A stretch of 64,000 bases of DNA, taken from positions 1-64,000 of the forward strand of contig RFSV01000001.1 in assembly GCA_009923785.1 (NCBI GenBank), given 5' to 3'. Shown here one piece after another: positions 50,995-59,520 of the stretch (its first letter is position 1; every line of letters starts with the position of its first letter). The notes below the pieces were generated by a model. The model was not told the origin of the DNA and ran no database searches. It worked only from the letters and a program-made list of their open reading frames with translations. Source of the DNA: Acidimicrobiia bacterium (lineage in GTDB: Bacteria > Actinomycetota > Acidimicrobiia > Acidimicrobiales > Ilumatobacteraceae). Made by a program: the position numbers and the translations under genes.

Positions 50995-51651
50995 GTGCAC
51001 GTGGCCTGCATCATGGACGGAAACGGCCGCTGGGCCCAGCGTCGCCAACTACCTCGGACGGCTGGCCACACGGCTGGCGAGGAGAATCTGGCCGAGGTCG
51101 TCAGAGCCGCCGTACGTCGCGACGTCGACTGGCTCACGGTGTTCGGTTTCTCGACCGAGAACTGGATACGTCCGCGCCGGGAGGTTCGCCACATCCTCGG
51201 ACTCCACCGTCGCCTCTTCGGTCGGGTGGCCGAACTGAACGAACTCGGGGTGAGAGTCCAGTGGATCGGCCGCCCCTTCGACGACCCCTCGGCGCGTACG
51301 CCAGTGTTCGTTCAACGAGCGATCGAAAAGGCGATCGCCGACACGCGGCACAACGAGAAGATGACATTGACGGTCGCATTCGACTACGGCAGTCGAGCCG
51401 AAATCGTCGAGGCCGGCCGACGGGCCCTGCGATCGGCGCGTCCGGTCACCGTCGATACTTTGACTTCCGGCATGTATCAGCCCGACATGCCCCCGGTCGA
51501 TGTGATGGTGCGCACTTCGGGTGAACATCGTGTGTCGAACTTCCTTCTCTGGCAGGCCAACGGCGCACCGACGTACTACACCGATCGGGCGTGGCCCGAC
51601 TTCGACGCGAACGAACTCGACACCGCCATCGCGCTCGCACGTACGGCCTGA
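50995..51651 (+). CDS. uppS: Undecaprenyl diphosphate synthase-type catalytic subunit, truncated tail
   Basis: 218 aa, shorter than the usual 240-260. The catalytic P-loop is intact: Asp8, Asn10 and Arg12 in MDGNGRW, His25 in RTAGHTAGE, GFSTENWIRP, and RTSGEHRVSNFLLWQ with the substrate Arg/Ser. Two elements are missing: the Glu in WQxAYAE (here WQANGAPTYY, Pro192) and the whole C-terminal RxG tail (it ends ALARTA). Both belong to the pattern of catalytic subunits such as DHDDS/RER2 that need a partner. It should make the C55 carrier for peptidoglycan. Confidence 0.88.
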   Translation: MHVACIMDGNGRWAQRRQLPRTAGHTAGEENLAEVVRAAVRRDVDWLTVFGFSTENWIRPRREVRHILGLHRRLFGRVAELNELGVRVQWIGRPFDDPSARTPVFVQRAIEKAIADTRHNEKMTLTVAFDYGSRAEIVEAGRRALRSARPVTVDTLTSGMYQPDMPPVDVMVRTSGEHRVSNFLLWQANGAPTYYTDRAWPDFDANELDTAIALARTA

Positions 51652-51654
51652 CGG

Positions 51655-51660
51655 TACGGT
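51655..51660 (+). promoter_or_regulatory. -10 element TACGGT for dinG
   Basis: Exactly 6 nt before GTG 51667, in the 15-bp spacer after uppS. Confidence 0.55.
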
Positions 51661-51666
51661 CGAAGC

Positions 51667-53568
51667 GTGACCGCACGACCACTTTCGGTTCGCGACCTCC
51701 TCGACGTCGCCACGAGCGCGCTCGGGTCGACCGAGGATCGACCTGGCCAGCGCGCAATGGCCGAAGCCGTCGATTCGGCTGTCGAGACCGGTCGGCACCT
51801 CGTCGTACAGGCCGGGACAGGTACAGGAAAGACCCTCGGCTATCTGGTCCCCCTTGTCGCCTCGGGTCGCAAGGCCGTGATCACCACGGCGACCAAAGCC
51901 CTCCAGGATCAACTGGCCCACAAGGATCTCCCCCTCGTCGCCGAGACCGTCGCCCCCACGATGGGACGCGACTTCGAGTGGGCGGTACTCAAGGGACGCA
52001 GCAATTACGTCTGTCGTCAACGTCTCGAGGAGATCGTGGGTCGGCAAGGCGAGCAGCAGATGCAGCTCGAAGGAACGGGTGGACGCCAACATCGTGAGGT
52101 CGCAAAGGTGAAGGAATGGGCCGATCGCCACGACACCGGCGATCTCGCTGATCTTCCTTTCAGCATCAGCCGCGACACCGAAACTGCCGTGACAGTAGGT
52201 GCCGACGAATGCCCCGGGGCGCGACGCTGCCCACTCGGAGGAGTGTGTTTCGCCGAGACCGCCCGTCTCAGGGCGTCCGAGGCCGACATCGTCGTCGTGA
52301 ACACGCATCTGTACGGGCTCGACGTCGCTTCTGACGGCGCCATATTGACCGAACACGACGTGGTCGTCGTCGACGAGGCTCATGGACTCGAAGACATCAT
52401 CAGTGACACCGTCGCTGTGTCCTTCTCTCGTTCGCGTTTCCATCGTTTGTCCACGACTGTGGCGAGAATCGTCGACGACGCCGCCTTGATCGCTGCGGTG
52501 AACTCTCAGGGAGACGAGCTCGAGCGGCAACTCACGTCGCTCGTGGACCGTCGACTCCCGGTTCCACTTCCCGACGAGATCCGCGACGTACTGCTCGACG
52601 CGCGCCGGATCGTCGGCGACGCTCTCGACACTCTGCGCAAGGTGGAGACCGCCGATGAAGACGCGAACCAGCGGCGACTACGGGCGCAGCAGATGTCCAC
52701 CCGTCTGGCCGACGACCTCGATGTCGCTCTCGCCATCGACGGCTCTCGCGTGCCCTTCGTTCAAGGTGCCGAGGGCTCACTGCATCTCGACATCGCGCCC
52801 CTCGACGTCGGCCCGGTTCTGTCGAACTCCATCTGGAGTCGCCGAACTGCCATTCTCACCAGCGCGACCGTCCCCCAGAACCTCCCCGAAAGAGTTGGAC
52901 TCGCCGCCGATTCCTTCGACGCCCTCGACGTCGGAAGTCCGTTCGACTACGCCGCCAACTCTCTTCTCTACTGTCCGTCGGGCTTCCCGAACCCGAATGG
53001 CGGCGCGTTCCAGAGTTCCGTCAACGACGAACTCTTCCGACTGATCACCGCGGCCCGGGGCCGGACGCTCGCCCTCTTCACCAGTTACCGGGCCATGGAT
53101 GCGGCCGTCGAAGCTCTTCGTCCGATCCTCGACGTACCGGTGATCTCGCAGCGGGATCAATCACAGAAGTCGAGACTCGTCGATGCCTTCATCGCCGACG
53201 AGAGTGCATGTTTGTTCGCCACGGCCGGCTTCTTCCAAGGAATCGATATCCCAGGACGGACCCTGTCGCTCGTCACGATCGATCGCATTCCTTTTCCGCG
53301 GCCCGACGATCCTTTGCTCTCCGCTCGTCGTGATCTCGTCGGAGATCGAGCATTCCGAGACATCGATCTGCCGCGTGCAGCGACACTTCTGGCCCAGGCG
53401 GCCGGCCGCCTCATTCGCTCGACAACCGATCGAGGCGTGGTGGCCGTTTTCGACCCGCGATTGGCCACTGCCGGCTACCGACGTCACCTTCTGGCCGCCA
53501 TGCCTCCCATGAAGCGGACCATCGATCGACAGGAGGTCATGGACTTCCTACGATCGATCGACGAGTGA
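51667..53568 (+). CDS. dinG: DinG-family ATP-dependent helicase
   Basis: 633 aa. Walker A QAGTGTGKTLG, Fe-S cysteines CRQR and CPGARRCPLGGVC, DEAH box VVVDEAHGLED, and C-terminal motifs FTSYRAMD, FFQGIDIPG and QAAGRLIRS (motif VI). XPD-like superfamily 2 helicases of this type unwind DNA, D-loops and R-loops. There is no N-terminal exonuclease. It is convergent with the response-regulator gene, 3 bp between stops. Confidence 0.93.
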   Translation: MTARPLSVRDLLDVATSALGSTEDRPGQRAMAEAVDSAVETGRHLVVQAGTGTGKTLGYLVPLVASGRKAVITTATKALQDQLAHKDLPLVAETVAPTMGRDFEWAVLKGRSNYVCRQRLEEIVGRQGEQQMQLEGTGGRQHREVAKVKEWADRHDTGDLADLPFSISRDTETAVTVGADECPGARRCPLGGVCFAETARLRASEADIVVVNTHLYGLDVASDGAILTEHDVVVVDEAHGLEDIISDTVAVSFSRSRFHRLSTTVARIVDDAALIAAVNSQGDELERQLTSLVDRRLPVPLPDEIRDVLLDARRIVGDALDTLRKVETADEDANQRRLRAQQMSTRLADDLDVALAIDGSRVPFVQGAEGSLHLDIAPLDVGPVLSNSIWSRRTAILTSATVPQNLPERVGLAADSFDALDVGSPFDYAANSLLYCPSGFPNPNGGAFQSSVNDELFRLITAARGRTLALFTSYRAMDAAVEALRPILDVPVISQRDQSQKSRLVDAFIADESACLFATAGFFQGIDIPGRTLSLVTIDRIPFPRPDDPLLSARRDLVGDRAFRDIDLPRAATLLAQAAGRLIRSTTDRGVVAVFDPRLATAGYRRHLLAAMPPMKRTIDRQEVMDFLRSIDE

Positions 53569-53571
53569 CCT

Positions 53572-54264
53572 TCATCGCAGCAATCGATATCCGATACCTC
53601 GGACCGTCACGATGAGACGCGGCTCGTCGGGCTGATCTTCCACCTTCACTCGGAGTCGTCGAACGTGAGCATCGACAAGACGACTGTCGCCGAGGTAGTC
53701 GTATCCCCAGACGCGCTCCAATAACTGGTCCCGAGAGAGCACGATGTTCGGATGGTCGGCGAACTCACAGAGAAGGTTGAACTCAGTCTTGGTGAGAGAG
53801 ATCTCCCGCCCTCCCTTCACGACGACGCCCTGTTCACGACGAATCTCGACATCGCCGAAAGTCTCCACGTCGACGGCAGACGTGGTGGCGACATCACCTT
53901 GCAGTTGAACGCGTCGCAGGTGAGCTCTGATCCGAGCCGCCAATTCTTTCGGAACCACCGGCTTCGTCACGTAGTCGTCGGCGCCCGCTTCGAGACCGGC
54001 CACCATGTCATTGGTGTCGGTCTGGGCTGTCACCATCACGATCGGCACGATCGACATGGCGCGCAGCGCTCGGCAGACCTCGAATCCGGACAGATCGGGA
54101 AGTCGCAGATCGAGAAGGACCAGATCCGGCTCGGCCGCATGAAAGGCCGCCAGACCCGATCGGCCGTCGGGCGCCTCGGTCACGGCGAACCCTTCGTCTT
54201 CGAGCACCAGGCGAAGGGCGAGTCTGATCTGATCGTCGTCTTCGATGAACAGAATCGAGTTCAC
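53572..54264 (-). CDS. OmpR-family response regulator (MtrA-like)
   Basis: 230 aa from GTG 54264 (CAGAAT 6 nt upstream). Receiver: IEDDDQIR, Asp52 in LVLLDLRLPD, Lys101 in YVTKP. The winged-helix DNA-binding domain reads EISLTKTEFNLLCEFADHP and the final VDAHVRRLRVKVED ... TVRGIGYRLL. Divergent from a kinase gene followed by a GerMN lipoprotein, as MtrA belongs with MtrB and LpqB, although there they are colinear. An upstream GTG at 54339 would add DLCVFCNKTARNEDD, which recalls half of a ClpX-type zinc finger; I think the shorter form is real. Confidence 0.87.
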   Translation of the reverse strand: MNSILFIEDDDQIRLALRLVLEDEGFAVTEAPDGRSGLAAFHAAEPDLVLLDLRLPDLSGFEVCRALRAMSIVPIVMVTAQTDTNDMVAGLEAGADDYVTKPVVPKELAARIRAHLRRVQLQGDVATTSAVDVETFGDVEIRREQGVVVKGGREISLTKTEFNLLCEFADHPNIVLSRDQLLERVWGYDYLGDSRLVDAHVRRLRVKVEDQPDEPRLIVTVRGIGYRLLR

Positions 54265-54270
54265 CGGACC

Positions 54271-54276
54271 ATTCTG
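54271..54276 (-). promoter_or_regulatory. -10 element CAGAAT for the response regulator
   Basis: Six nt before GTG 54264; a weaker match than the TAnnnT set. Confidence 0.35.
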
Positions 54277-54440
54277 GCCCACGACCAGGTCGTCTTCGTT
54301 TCTTGCGGTTTTGTTACAGAAAACGCACAGATCCCGCACGACCCTTTCACATGGCGTCGGGACACTGTCCCTGTTCACGCTGGTTCGGCGGGGGTCGCCC
54401 TCCCCCTGACCCTCGTCGACCGGCGGAACCGAACGAGATC

Positions 54441-54478
54441 CGCCGCCCGACTCGCTGGTCTTCCCGAGTCGGGCGGCG
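54441..54478. repeat. Perfect 14-bp inverted repeat, 10-nt loop, in the regulator/kinase spacer
   Basis: CGCCGCCCGACTCG and its exact complement flank CTGGTCTTCC. It lies 70 bp before the kinase ATG and 177 bp before the regulator start. The same 284-bp spacer has GGGACACTGTCCC at 54359-54371. They could be operator sites, or the stem a terminator for an unannotated RNA; there is no T-run. I see no convincing gene in 54265-54548. Confidence 0.6.
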
Positions 54479-54536
54479 TCATGTCCGGATCGTGCGATTG
54501 GCACGAAGCCCGACCCGCTGGGACGGCCGCATCGGG

Positions 54537-54542
54537 CAGGAT
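54537..54542 (+). promoter_or_regulatory. -10 element CAGGAT for the histidine kinase
   Basis: Six nt before ATG 54549; the same pattern as the divergent regulator. Confidence 0.4.
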
Positions 54543-54548
54543 GGAACC

Positions 54549-55934
54549 ATGAGCGATTCGACCCGACTGCGCCCCATGCGGCTGCGTACTCGGGTCACTC
54601 TCTTGTTCGTGCTGGTCGGACTCCTCACGTCGCTCTCGTTGTCGTTCGTGAGCTATTTCGTCGCCCGCAGTTATCTGCTCGACCGTCGCGACGATTCGGT
54701 GGAGCGGCAGGCCTTCACCAATGCCGAGTTCGTCAGGTCACAGCTCGAGACGAGGCGCAACGAGGCGTTCGAGCTGATCAACAGCGTTCGCACCGAGCAA
54801 GGTGGGTTCGCCGTTCTTCACCTCGGTCGCGAGAATCTCTTCTACTCCCAGGACCTTCGATTCACCCAGAACGCATTCCCATCCGATCTGATCGACAACA
54901 CGCTGGAGGGCACCTCGTCGTACCAGAGATTCACTCTTGCGGATGAGGCGTACATCGGCATGGGAGTCAGCATTCCTGCTGCCGAGGCCCACTATTTCGA
55001 GGCCTTCCCGATCGACGACGACCAGCGTGCCCTGACGATCATCGGATCGGCTCTCGTCGTCAGCACGCTCGTCATCGGTGCAGTGGCTGGTGCATCCGGC
55101 TGGATCGTGAGTCGCCGCCTCATGCGTCCACTCCAACGAGTGACTGAGGCGGCCGGCGACATCGCCATAGGTGGACTCGACACCCGCCTCGAGCCGGAGG
55201 CCGATCCGGATCTGTCTCGACTGGTCGCGAGTTTCAACGACATGGCCGACGCAGTCCAGACGCGCATCGAACGAGAAGCCCGATTCGCCTCCGACGTGTC
55301 GCACGAGTTGCGCAGTCCGGTGACCGCCCTCGCCGCCGCGGTCGAAGTTCTCGACGCTCGACGAGCGGACTTGAGCGACCGTACTCAACAGGCTCTCGAC
55401 GTCGTGGTGTCGCAGGTACGTCGATTCGACCAGATGGTTCTCGACCTTCTCGAACTCTCCCGTATGGACGTCGGCATCGTGGACGTCCACCGCGAGGACG
55501 TCGACTTGGTGGAGTTCGTCAGTCGCGTCGCCCAGCGATACGACCTCGCCGACCTCAGAATCGACATCGAACCCGGGTCCAGCCCCATCGCATCGATCGA
55601 CAAACGTCGGTTCGAACGCATTGTTGCCAATCTTCTCGAAAACGCCCGCTTACACGGCGGAGGACCGAAACGTGTCGTGGTCGAGGGAGGAGCCGGCTCC
55701 CCGACGCGATTGGCGGTGGAAGATTCCGGTCCCGGAGTTGCACCGAGTGAACGGGCCCGAATTTTCGAGCGATTTGCCCGTGGCTCAGCCGGACGAACTC
55801 GAGTCGGAGGCACCGGTCTCGGTCTCGCTCTGGTCGCCGAACATGCTCGAGCGCACGGCGGAGAAGTCTGGGTCGAGGACGTGCCTTCGGGAGGCGCTCG
55901 CTTCGTCGTCGAAATTCCGGGAGGGTCACGATGA
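54549..55934 (+). CDS. Sensor histidine kinase (MtrB-like)
   Basis: 461 aa from ATG 54549. Transmembrane helix 1 about 15-39, an extracytoplasmic sensor of about 120 residues, helix 2 about 162-186, and a HAMP domain (SRRLMRPLQRVTEAAGDIA). HisKA has His252 in FASDVSHELRSPVTAL, and the ATPase domain has LLENARLHG, DSGPGV and GGTGLGLALV. It should phosphorylate the divergent OmpR-type regulator. Its end overlaps the lipoprotein gene as ATGA. Confidence 0.92.
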   Translation: MSDSTRLRPMRLRTRVTLLFVLVGLLTSLSLSFVSYFVARSYLLDRRDDSVERQAFTNAEFVRSQLETRRNEAFELINSVRTEQGGFAVLHLGRENLFYSQDLRFTQNAFPSDLIDNTLEGTSSYQRFTLADEAYIGMGVSIPAAEAHYFEAFPIDDDQRALTIIGSALVVSTLVIGAVAGASGWIVSRRLMRPLQRVTEAAGDIAIGGLDTRLEPEADPDLSRLVASFNDMADAVQTRIEREARFASDVSHELRSPVTALAAAVEVLDARRADLSDRTQQALDVVVSQVRRFDQMVLDLLELSRMDVGIVDVHREDVDLVEFVSRVAQRYDLADLRIDIEPGSSPIASIDKRRFERIVANLLENARLHGGGPKRVVVEGGAGSPTRLAVEDSGPGVAPSERARIFERFARGSAGRTRVGGTGLGLALVAEHARAHGGEVWVEDVPSGGARFVVEIPGGSR

Positions 55935-56587
55935 ACACGGTCCGCCGACCTCGAATTCTCGTTGCGGTGCTCTCGGCGGTCGTATCGATGGTTGCAATCG
56001 GTTGCGGCGTACCCACCACGTCGTCCAGTCGTCCGATCGACCCGAATGCGATCCCCGGCCAATTCACGGAAACGACGGCGGCCACCACCACGACCTCGTC
56101 GACGACGACCACCGTCGTCGAGCCCCCTCCGTCCACGACCACGACGACACTTCCCGTCGAAGAGGTTCAGCTCTACTTCGTGTCGGGCAGTCGACTCGTT
56201 CCGATTTCTCGACTTCTCCTCAGTCCGGCCTCGGCGCCCCAAGTTCTCGCGGCCCTGAGCGAAGGCATCCCGGACATCGATGAAGCTGCTGGATTACGCA
56301 GTGCTCTGCCTCCCGCACTCGTCGTCGACGTGGCCGTCGAACGCGGCGTGGCCACCGTCGACCTCGATCCGGCGTTCACCCTCATCGTCACCGGTCCGGA
56401 ACAGCGCCTGGCCGTGGCGCAGATAGTTCTGACTCTGACCCGGCGCGCCGGCATCGGTCAGATCGTCTTCTCGAGCGATTCCGAACCGATCGCCGTGCCG
56501 CGAGGTCGTGGCGATCTCACGGGACCCGGGGAACTCGTGGCGTGCGACGACTACGACAATTTGCTCCCCGGCGGGTTCTCCTGCTGA
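55931..56587 (+). CDS. GerMN-domain lipoprotein (LpqB-like, short)
   Basis: 218 aa. Lipoprotein signal with lipobox MVAIGC (Cys25), a Thr/Ser/Pro-rich linker (about 35-75) and one GerMN domain (VQLYFVSGSRLVPISRLL, ALSEGIPDIDEAAGLRSAL, VDVAVERGVATVDLDPAF). Mycobacterial LpqB has this domain plus a beta-propeller and modulates MtrB; the propeller is absent here. The 4-bp overlap with the kinase supports a similar role at the outer face of the membrane (inference). Confidence 0.88.
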   Translation: MNTVRRPRILVAVLSAVVSMVAIGCGVPTTSSSRPIDPNAIPGQFTETTAATTTTSSTTTTVVEPPPSTTTTTLPVEEVQLYFVSGSRLVPISRLLLSPASAPQVLAALSEGIPDIDEAAGLRSALPPALVVDVAVERGVATVDLDPAFTLIVTGPEQRLAVAQIVLTLTRRAGIGQIVFSSDSEPIAVPRGRGDLTGPGELVACDDYDNLLPGGFSC

Positions 56588-56606
56588 GAGTCGTTGCTGG
56601 TCGACT

Positions 56607-57449
56607 TCAGTAACCGAGACGTTCGATTCGATCTGGTCGGCGCTGCCAATCCTTGTCGACTTTGACCTTCAACTCGAGTTTGGTTCCAGCCGGCAGTTGC
56701 TGACGCACCTTTTGCCTCACTCGCTTCAAGATCGAACCGCTTCGTCCGACGACCATTCCCTTTTGACTCTCGCGCTCGACCAGAATTTCACAGACCACTC
56801 GATCACCCTCCACGTCGACCACACGTGTCGCTATCGAATACGGCAGTTCGTCGCGCATGATCCCGAGCAGTTCTTCTCGGACCAATTCGGCGATCCAGTC
56901 GGTCTCCGACAGATCGCTGATCACGTCCTCGGGATAGTAGAGAGGTCCTTCGGGCAGACGCGACACCAAGTGATCGACGAGAGCGGGCACTCCCTCACTC
57001 GTGCGGGCCGACACCGGGAAGTAACTCTCGGCGTCGAGTTCGGCCAGTTTGGCCAACTGCTGAACGATCACATCTCGCGACACGGCGTCGATTTTGTTGA
57101 GAACGACGACGGCTTTCGAGGCATCGAGGCGGGAGGCCACCCACGAGTCCCCGGAACCCACCGGTTGTGTCGCATCGACGACAAGACACACGATGTCCAC
57201 GTCGGACAGGCTGTCGAGGGCCGCCGAGTTGACACGTTCGCCCAGAGCAGTGACGGGTTTGTGGAGTCCGGGCGTGTCGACGAACACGATTTGCCCGTCC
57301 CCGCGGTTCACGACTCCCCGGACCTGACGCCTGGTCGTCTGGGGCTTGTCGGAGACGATCGAGACTTTGCGACCGCACATGGCGTTGAGAAGCGAAGATT
57401 TGCCTACGTTCGGCCGTCCGACCAAGGTCACGAAGCCTGATCGGGTCAT
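56607..57449 (-). CDS. era: GTPase Era
   Basis: 280 aa. G1 GRPNVGKSS, switch region PQTTRRQVRG, G3 DTPGLHKP, G4 NKID and G5 SART. The C-terminal KH domain has ERESQKGMVVGRSGSILKRV. It binds 16S rRNA 3' end during 30S maturation. In many bacteria era, recO and uppS are neighbours; here dinG and the two-component set lie between. Confidence 0.95.
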   Translation of the reverse strand: MTRSGFVTLVGRPNVGKSSLLNAMCGRKVSIVSDKPQTTRRQVRGVVNRGDGQIVFVDTPGLHKPVTALGERVNSAALDSLSDVDIVCLVVDATQPVGSGDSWVASRLDASKAVVVLNKIDAVSRDVIVQQLAKLAELDAESYFPVSARTSEGVPALVDHLVSRLPEGPLYYPEDVISDLSETDWIAELVREELLGIMRDELPYSIATRVVDVEGDRVVCEILVERESQKGMVVGRSGSILKRVRQKVRQQLPAGTKLELKVKVDKDWQRRPDRIERLGY

Positions 57450-57545
57450 GTCGTTCTCGACCTTCGTGGCTCGGCAATCGTGTGCACGACGTCGTTCGTA
57501 TCACATCTCGGGTCGGCCGAATCTTCTCGATCGAGCCACTTGCGC

Positions 57546-57551
57546 GAGTCT
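57546..57551 (+). promoter_or_regulatory. -10-like GAGTCT before a membrane protein gene
   Basis: Six nt before ATG 57558, but it departs from TAnnnT at the first base. Confidence 0.3.
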
Positions 57552-57557
57552 GGAGTC

Positions 57558-57992
57558 ATGTCACGTGCCCGCCTCGATCCCCGTCGATGGTTCGACCGCA
57601 TGCAGCCCCAGACTCTCCAGATAGCCACCTGGCTCCTCTATCTCAACGGGTTCTTCGCTCTCGTCGGCCTGCTTGATCGCTCGGATTGGATCGGTTACGC
57701 ACGCGTTTCCAAAGGTTCGCTCGGACTGCTCGTCGGTCTGGCGATCGTCGCCGCGCACGTGCTCTCCGGATTTCTCATGGCGAACGATCGCCGTCTCGGA
57801 TGGCGGTTCGGACTGGTGGCGGCCTTCTCTCCGTTCGCTCTGAGATTCTGGGTTCTGTCCGAGCTCGCATACGTCAGCCTCTGGGACAAGATCACCGGTC
57901 GCAACACCATCTCGTTTCTCTTCGAAATCGCACTGTGCGCCCTTCTGCTTCACCCACACAGCCGAGAACACCAGCGCCGCTGGTATCGCTGA
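57558..57992 (+). CDS. Small integral membrane protein, unknown function
   Basis: 144 aa from ATG 57558. Four hydrophobic segments: QIATWLLYLNGFFALVGLL, SLGLLVGLAIVAAHVLSGFLM, FGLVAAFSPFALRFWVLSELAY and FLFEIALCALLL, with basic cytoplasmic ends (SRARLDPRRWFDR, HSREHQRRWYR). No recognised domain. It stands alone between era and the MaoC gene. Confidence 0.7.
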   Translation: MSRARLDPRRWFDRMQPQTLQIATWLLYLNGFFALVGLLDRSDWIGYARVSKGSLGLLVGLAIVAAHVLSGFLMANDRRLGWRFGLVAAFSPFALRFWVLSELAYVSLWDKITGRNTISFLFEIALCALLLHPHSREHQRRWYR

Positions 57993-58026
57993 AATCCCGA
58001 GCGAAGCCGTCACCGTCAGCGAGTAC

Positions 58027-58032
58027 TACGCT
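58027..58032 (+). promoter_or_regulatory. -10 element TACGCT for the MaoC gene
   Basis: Exactly 6 nt before ATG 58039. Confidence 0.55.
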
Positions 58033-58038
58033 CGGGGC

Positions 58039-58497
58039 ATGACACCACGCGTTCTCTCCGGCGCCGACGAGTTGAAAGCAGCCGTCGGCCAGCATCTCGG
58101 ATACAGCGAATACATCGACATCACCCAGGATCGGGTCAACCAGTTCGCCGACGCGACCGGAGACCATCAGTGGATTCATGTCGACGTCGAGCGAGCCAAG
58201 TCAGGTCCCTTCGGCGGTCCGATCGCTCACGGTTATCTGACCTTGTCCCTTGGTCCGATGCTCTACCCGACCGTCGTTCGCGTCGAGGGCTTCTCGATGG
58301 GAGTCAATTACGGAGCGAACAAGGTTCGCTTTCCATCGCCCGTGCCAGTCGGTTCTCGCCTTCGACTCGGTGTCAAACTTCTCGACGTCGAAGACGTGTC
58401 GGGTGGCGTTCAGATGACGATGGAGTTCACGTTCGAATGCGAGGGCTCGAGCAAACCCTCCTGCGTGGCCGAGATCATCTTCCGCAGTTTCTTCTGA
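58039..58497 (+). CDS. MaoC-like enoyl-CoA hydratase
   Basis: 152 aa, hot-dog fold. The hydratase motif is FADATGDHQWIHVD ... FGGPIAHGYLTLSL with catalytic Asp and His. The family hydrates enoyl-CoA to (R)-3-hydroxyacyl-CoA. Nearby acyl-CoA synthetase and dehydrogenase genes suggest fatty-acid or related acyl-CoA breakdown. It is convergent with the LLM gene 21 bp away. Confidence 0.9.
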   Translation: MTPRVLSGADELKAAVGQHLGYSEYIDITQDRVNQFADATGDHQWIHVDVERAKSGPFGGPIAHGYLTLSLGPMLYPTVVRVEGFSMGVNYGANKVRFPSPVPVGSRLRLGVKLLDVEDVSGGVQMTMEFTFECEGSSKPSCVAEIIFRSFF

Positions 58498-58518
58498 CGC
58501 CATCCGCGGCGCTTCGAC

Positions 58519-59514
58519 TCAACGGAATCGAGGCATGACCTCGGTGGCGAGCAACTCCATGGACTCGGTGTCCGGGTAGTCGGCGCACCACGGAATGAAG
58601 CCACGACAGCCGGCTGCCATATATGAGCCGATCTTGTCAGCGACCTGATCCGGTGTTCCGACCAAGTTCCCCGACCGCCAGCTCTCGACGTCTTCGCCCC
58701 ACAGGCTGCGCGATCCCGCTGATGCGACCTCGCCGTCCGTTCGCCTGATGAACACCTCGGGCGACCACGTCATGCGAATCTCCCCGGGGTCGCGGCCGAT
58801 TCGCTCGCAATGCGTCCAGAGAATGTCCCGTTTACGGATCCACTCGTCGAGCCGACCGCCGAAATTCGAACAGTCGGCGTGTTCGGCCACCACGCGCAGT
58901 GTCAGCTGCTCGCCTCCACCACCGATCAGAATCGGCGGTCGGGGATTTTGGAGTGGCTTCGGATCGCAGTTGGCCCGAACGACCTCGTAGTACTTGCCTT
59001 TGAAGGTGGTCTCTCGCTCCGTCCACATCGATCGCACGATCTCGACGCTCTCACGCAGCATGCCGATTCGGTCCTTGGGTTGCGGAAACTCGAATCCGTA
59101 GGCGCGGTATTCGTTCTCGTACCACCCAGCTCCGATTCCCCATTCGACCCGACCACCTGACACCACGTCCAGAGTCGAAGTGATCTTCGCGAGGAGGGCA
59201 GGATTTCGATAGCTGTTGCAGCCGACCATCTGTCCGAGCCGAACACGCTTCGTCAATTGACTGAGAGCCGACAGGGTCGTCCAACATTCGAATACGGCCT
59301 CGTGCGAGGGGCGTGGGACGTTGTGAAAGTGGTCGTAGAGCCAGATGGAGTCGTACCCGAGCTCGTCGGCCAGTGTCGCCACCCGGACCGTTCGATCCCA
59401 TTTGGCCGAGGCCCCGTCGATGCCCGACAACTCCATCTTCCATCCCTGCGGGGCAAAGACCCCGAACACGATGCCGTCCGGTGAATTCCCGGCGACAGGC
59501 GAGGTCTCGATCAC
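58519..59514 (-). CDS. LLM-class F420-dependent oxidoreductase
   Basis: 331 aa from GTG 59514 (TAGGGT 6 nt upstream). Elements: SIWLYDHFHNV, RVRLGQMVGCNSYRNPALLAK, SGGRVEWGIGAGW and ILIGGGGEQLTLR. It closely follows the F420-dependent LLM pattern; the substrate is unknown. It is divergent from the acyl-CoA synthetase gene with 87 bp between starts. Confidence 0.88.
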   Translation of the reverse strand: MIETSPVAGNSPDGIVFGVFAPQGWKMELSGIDGASAKWDRTVRVATLADELGYDSIWLYDHFHNVPRPSHEAVFECWTTLSALSQLTKRVRLGQMVGCNSYRNPALLAKITSTLDVVSGGRVEWGIGAGWYENEYRAYGFEFPQPKDRIGMLRESVEIVRSMWTERETTFKGKYYEVVRANCDPKPLQNPRPPILIGGGGEQLTLRVVAEHADCSNFGGRLDEWIRKRDILWTHCERIGRDPGEIRMTWSPEVFIRRTDGEVASAGSRSLWGEDVESWRSGNLVGTPDQVADKIGSYMAAGCRGFIPWCADYPDTESMELLATEVMPRFR

Positions 59515-59520
59515 GTCAAC

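Noticed and set aside
51049-52530. 493-codon minus-strand open frame
   Set aside because: Antisense to uppS and dinG; no recognisable protein features.
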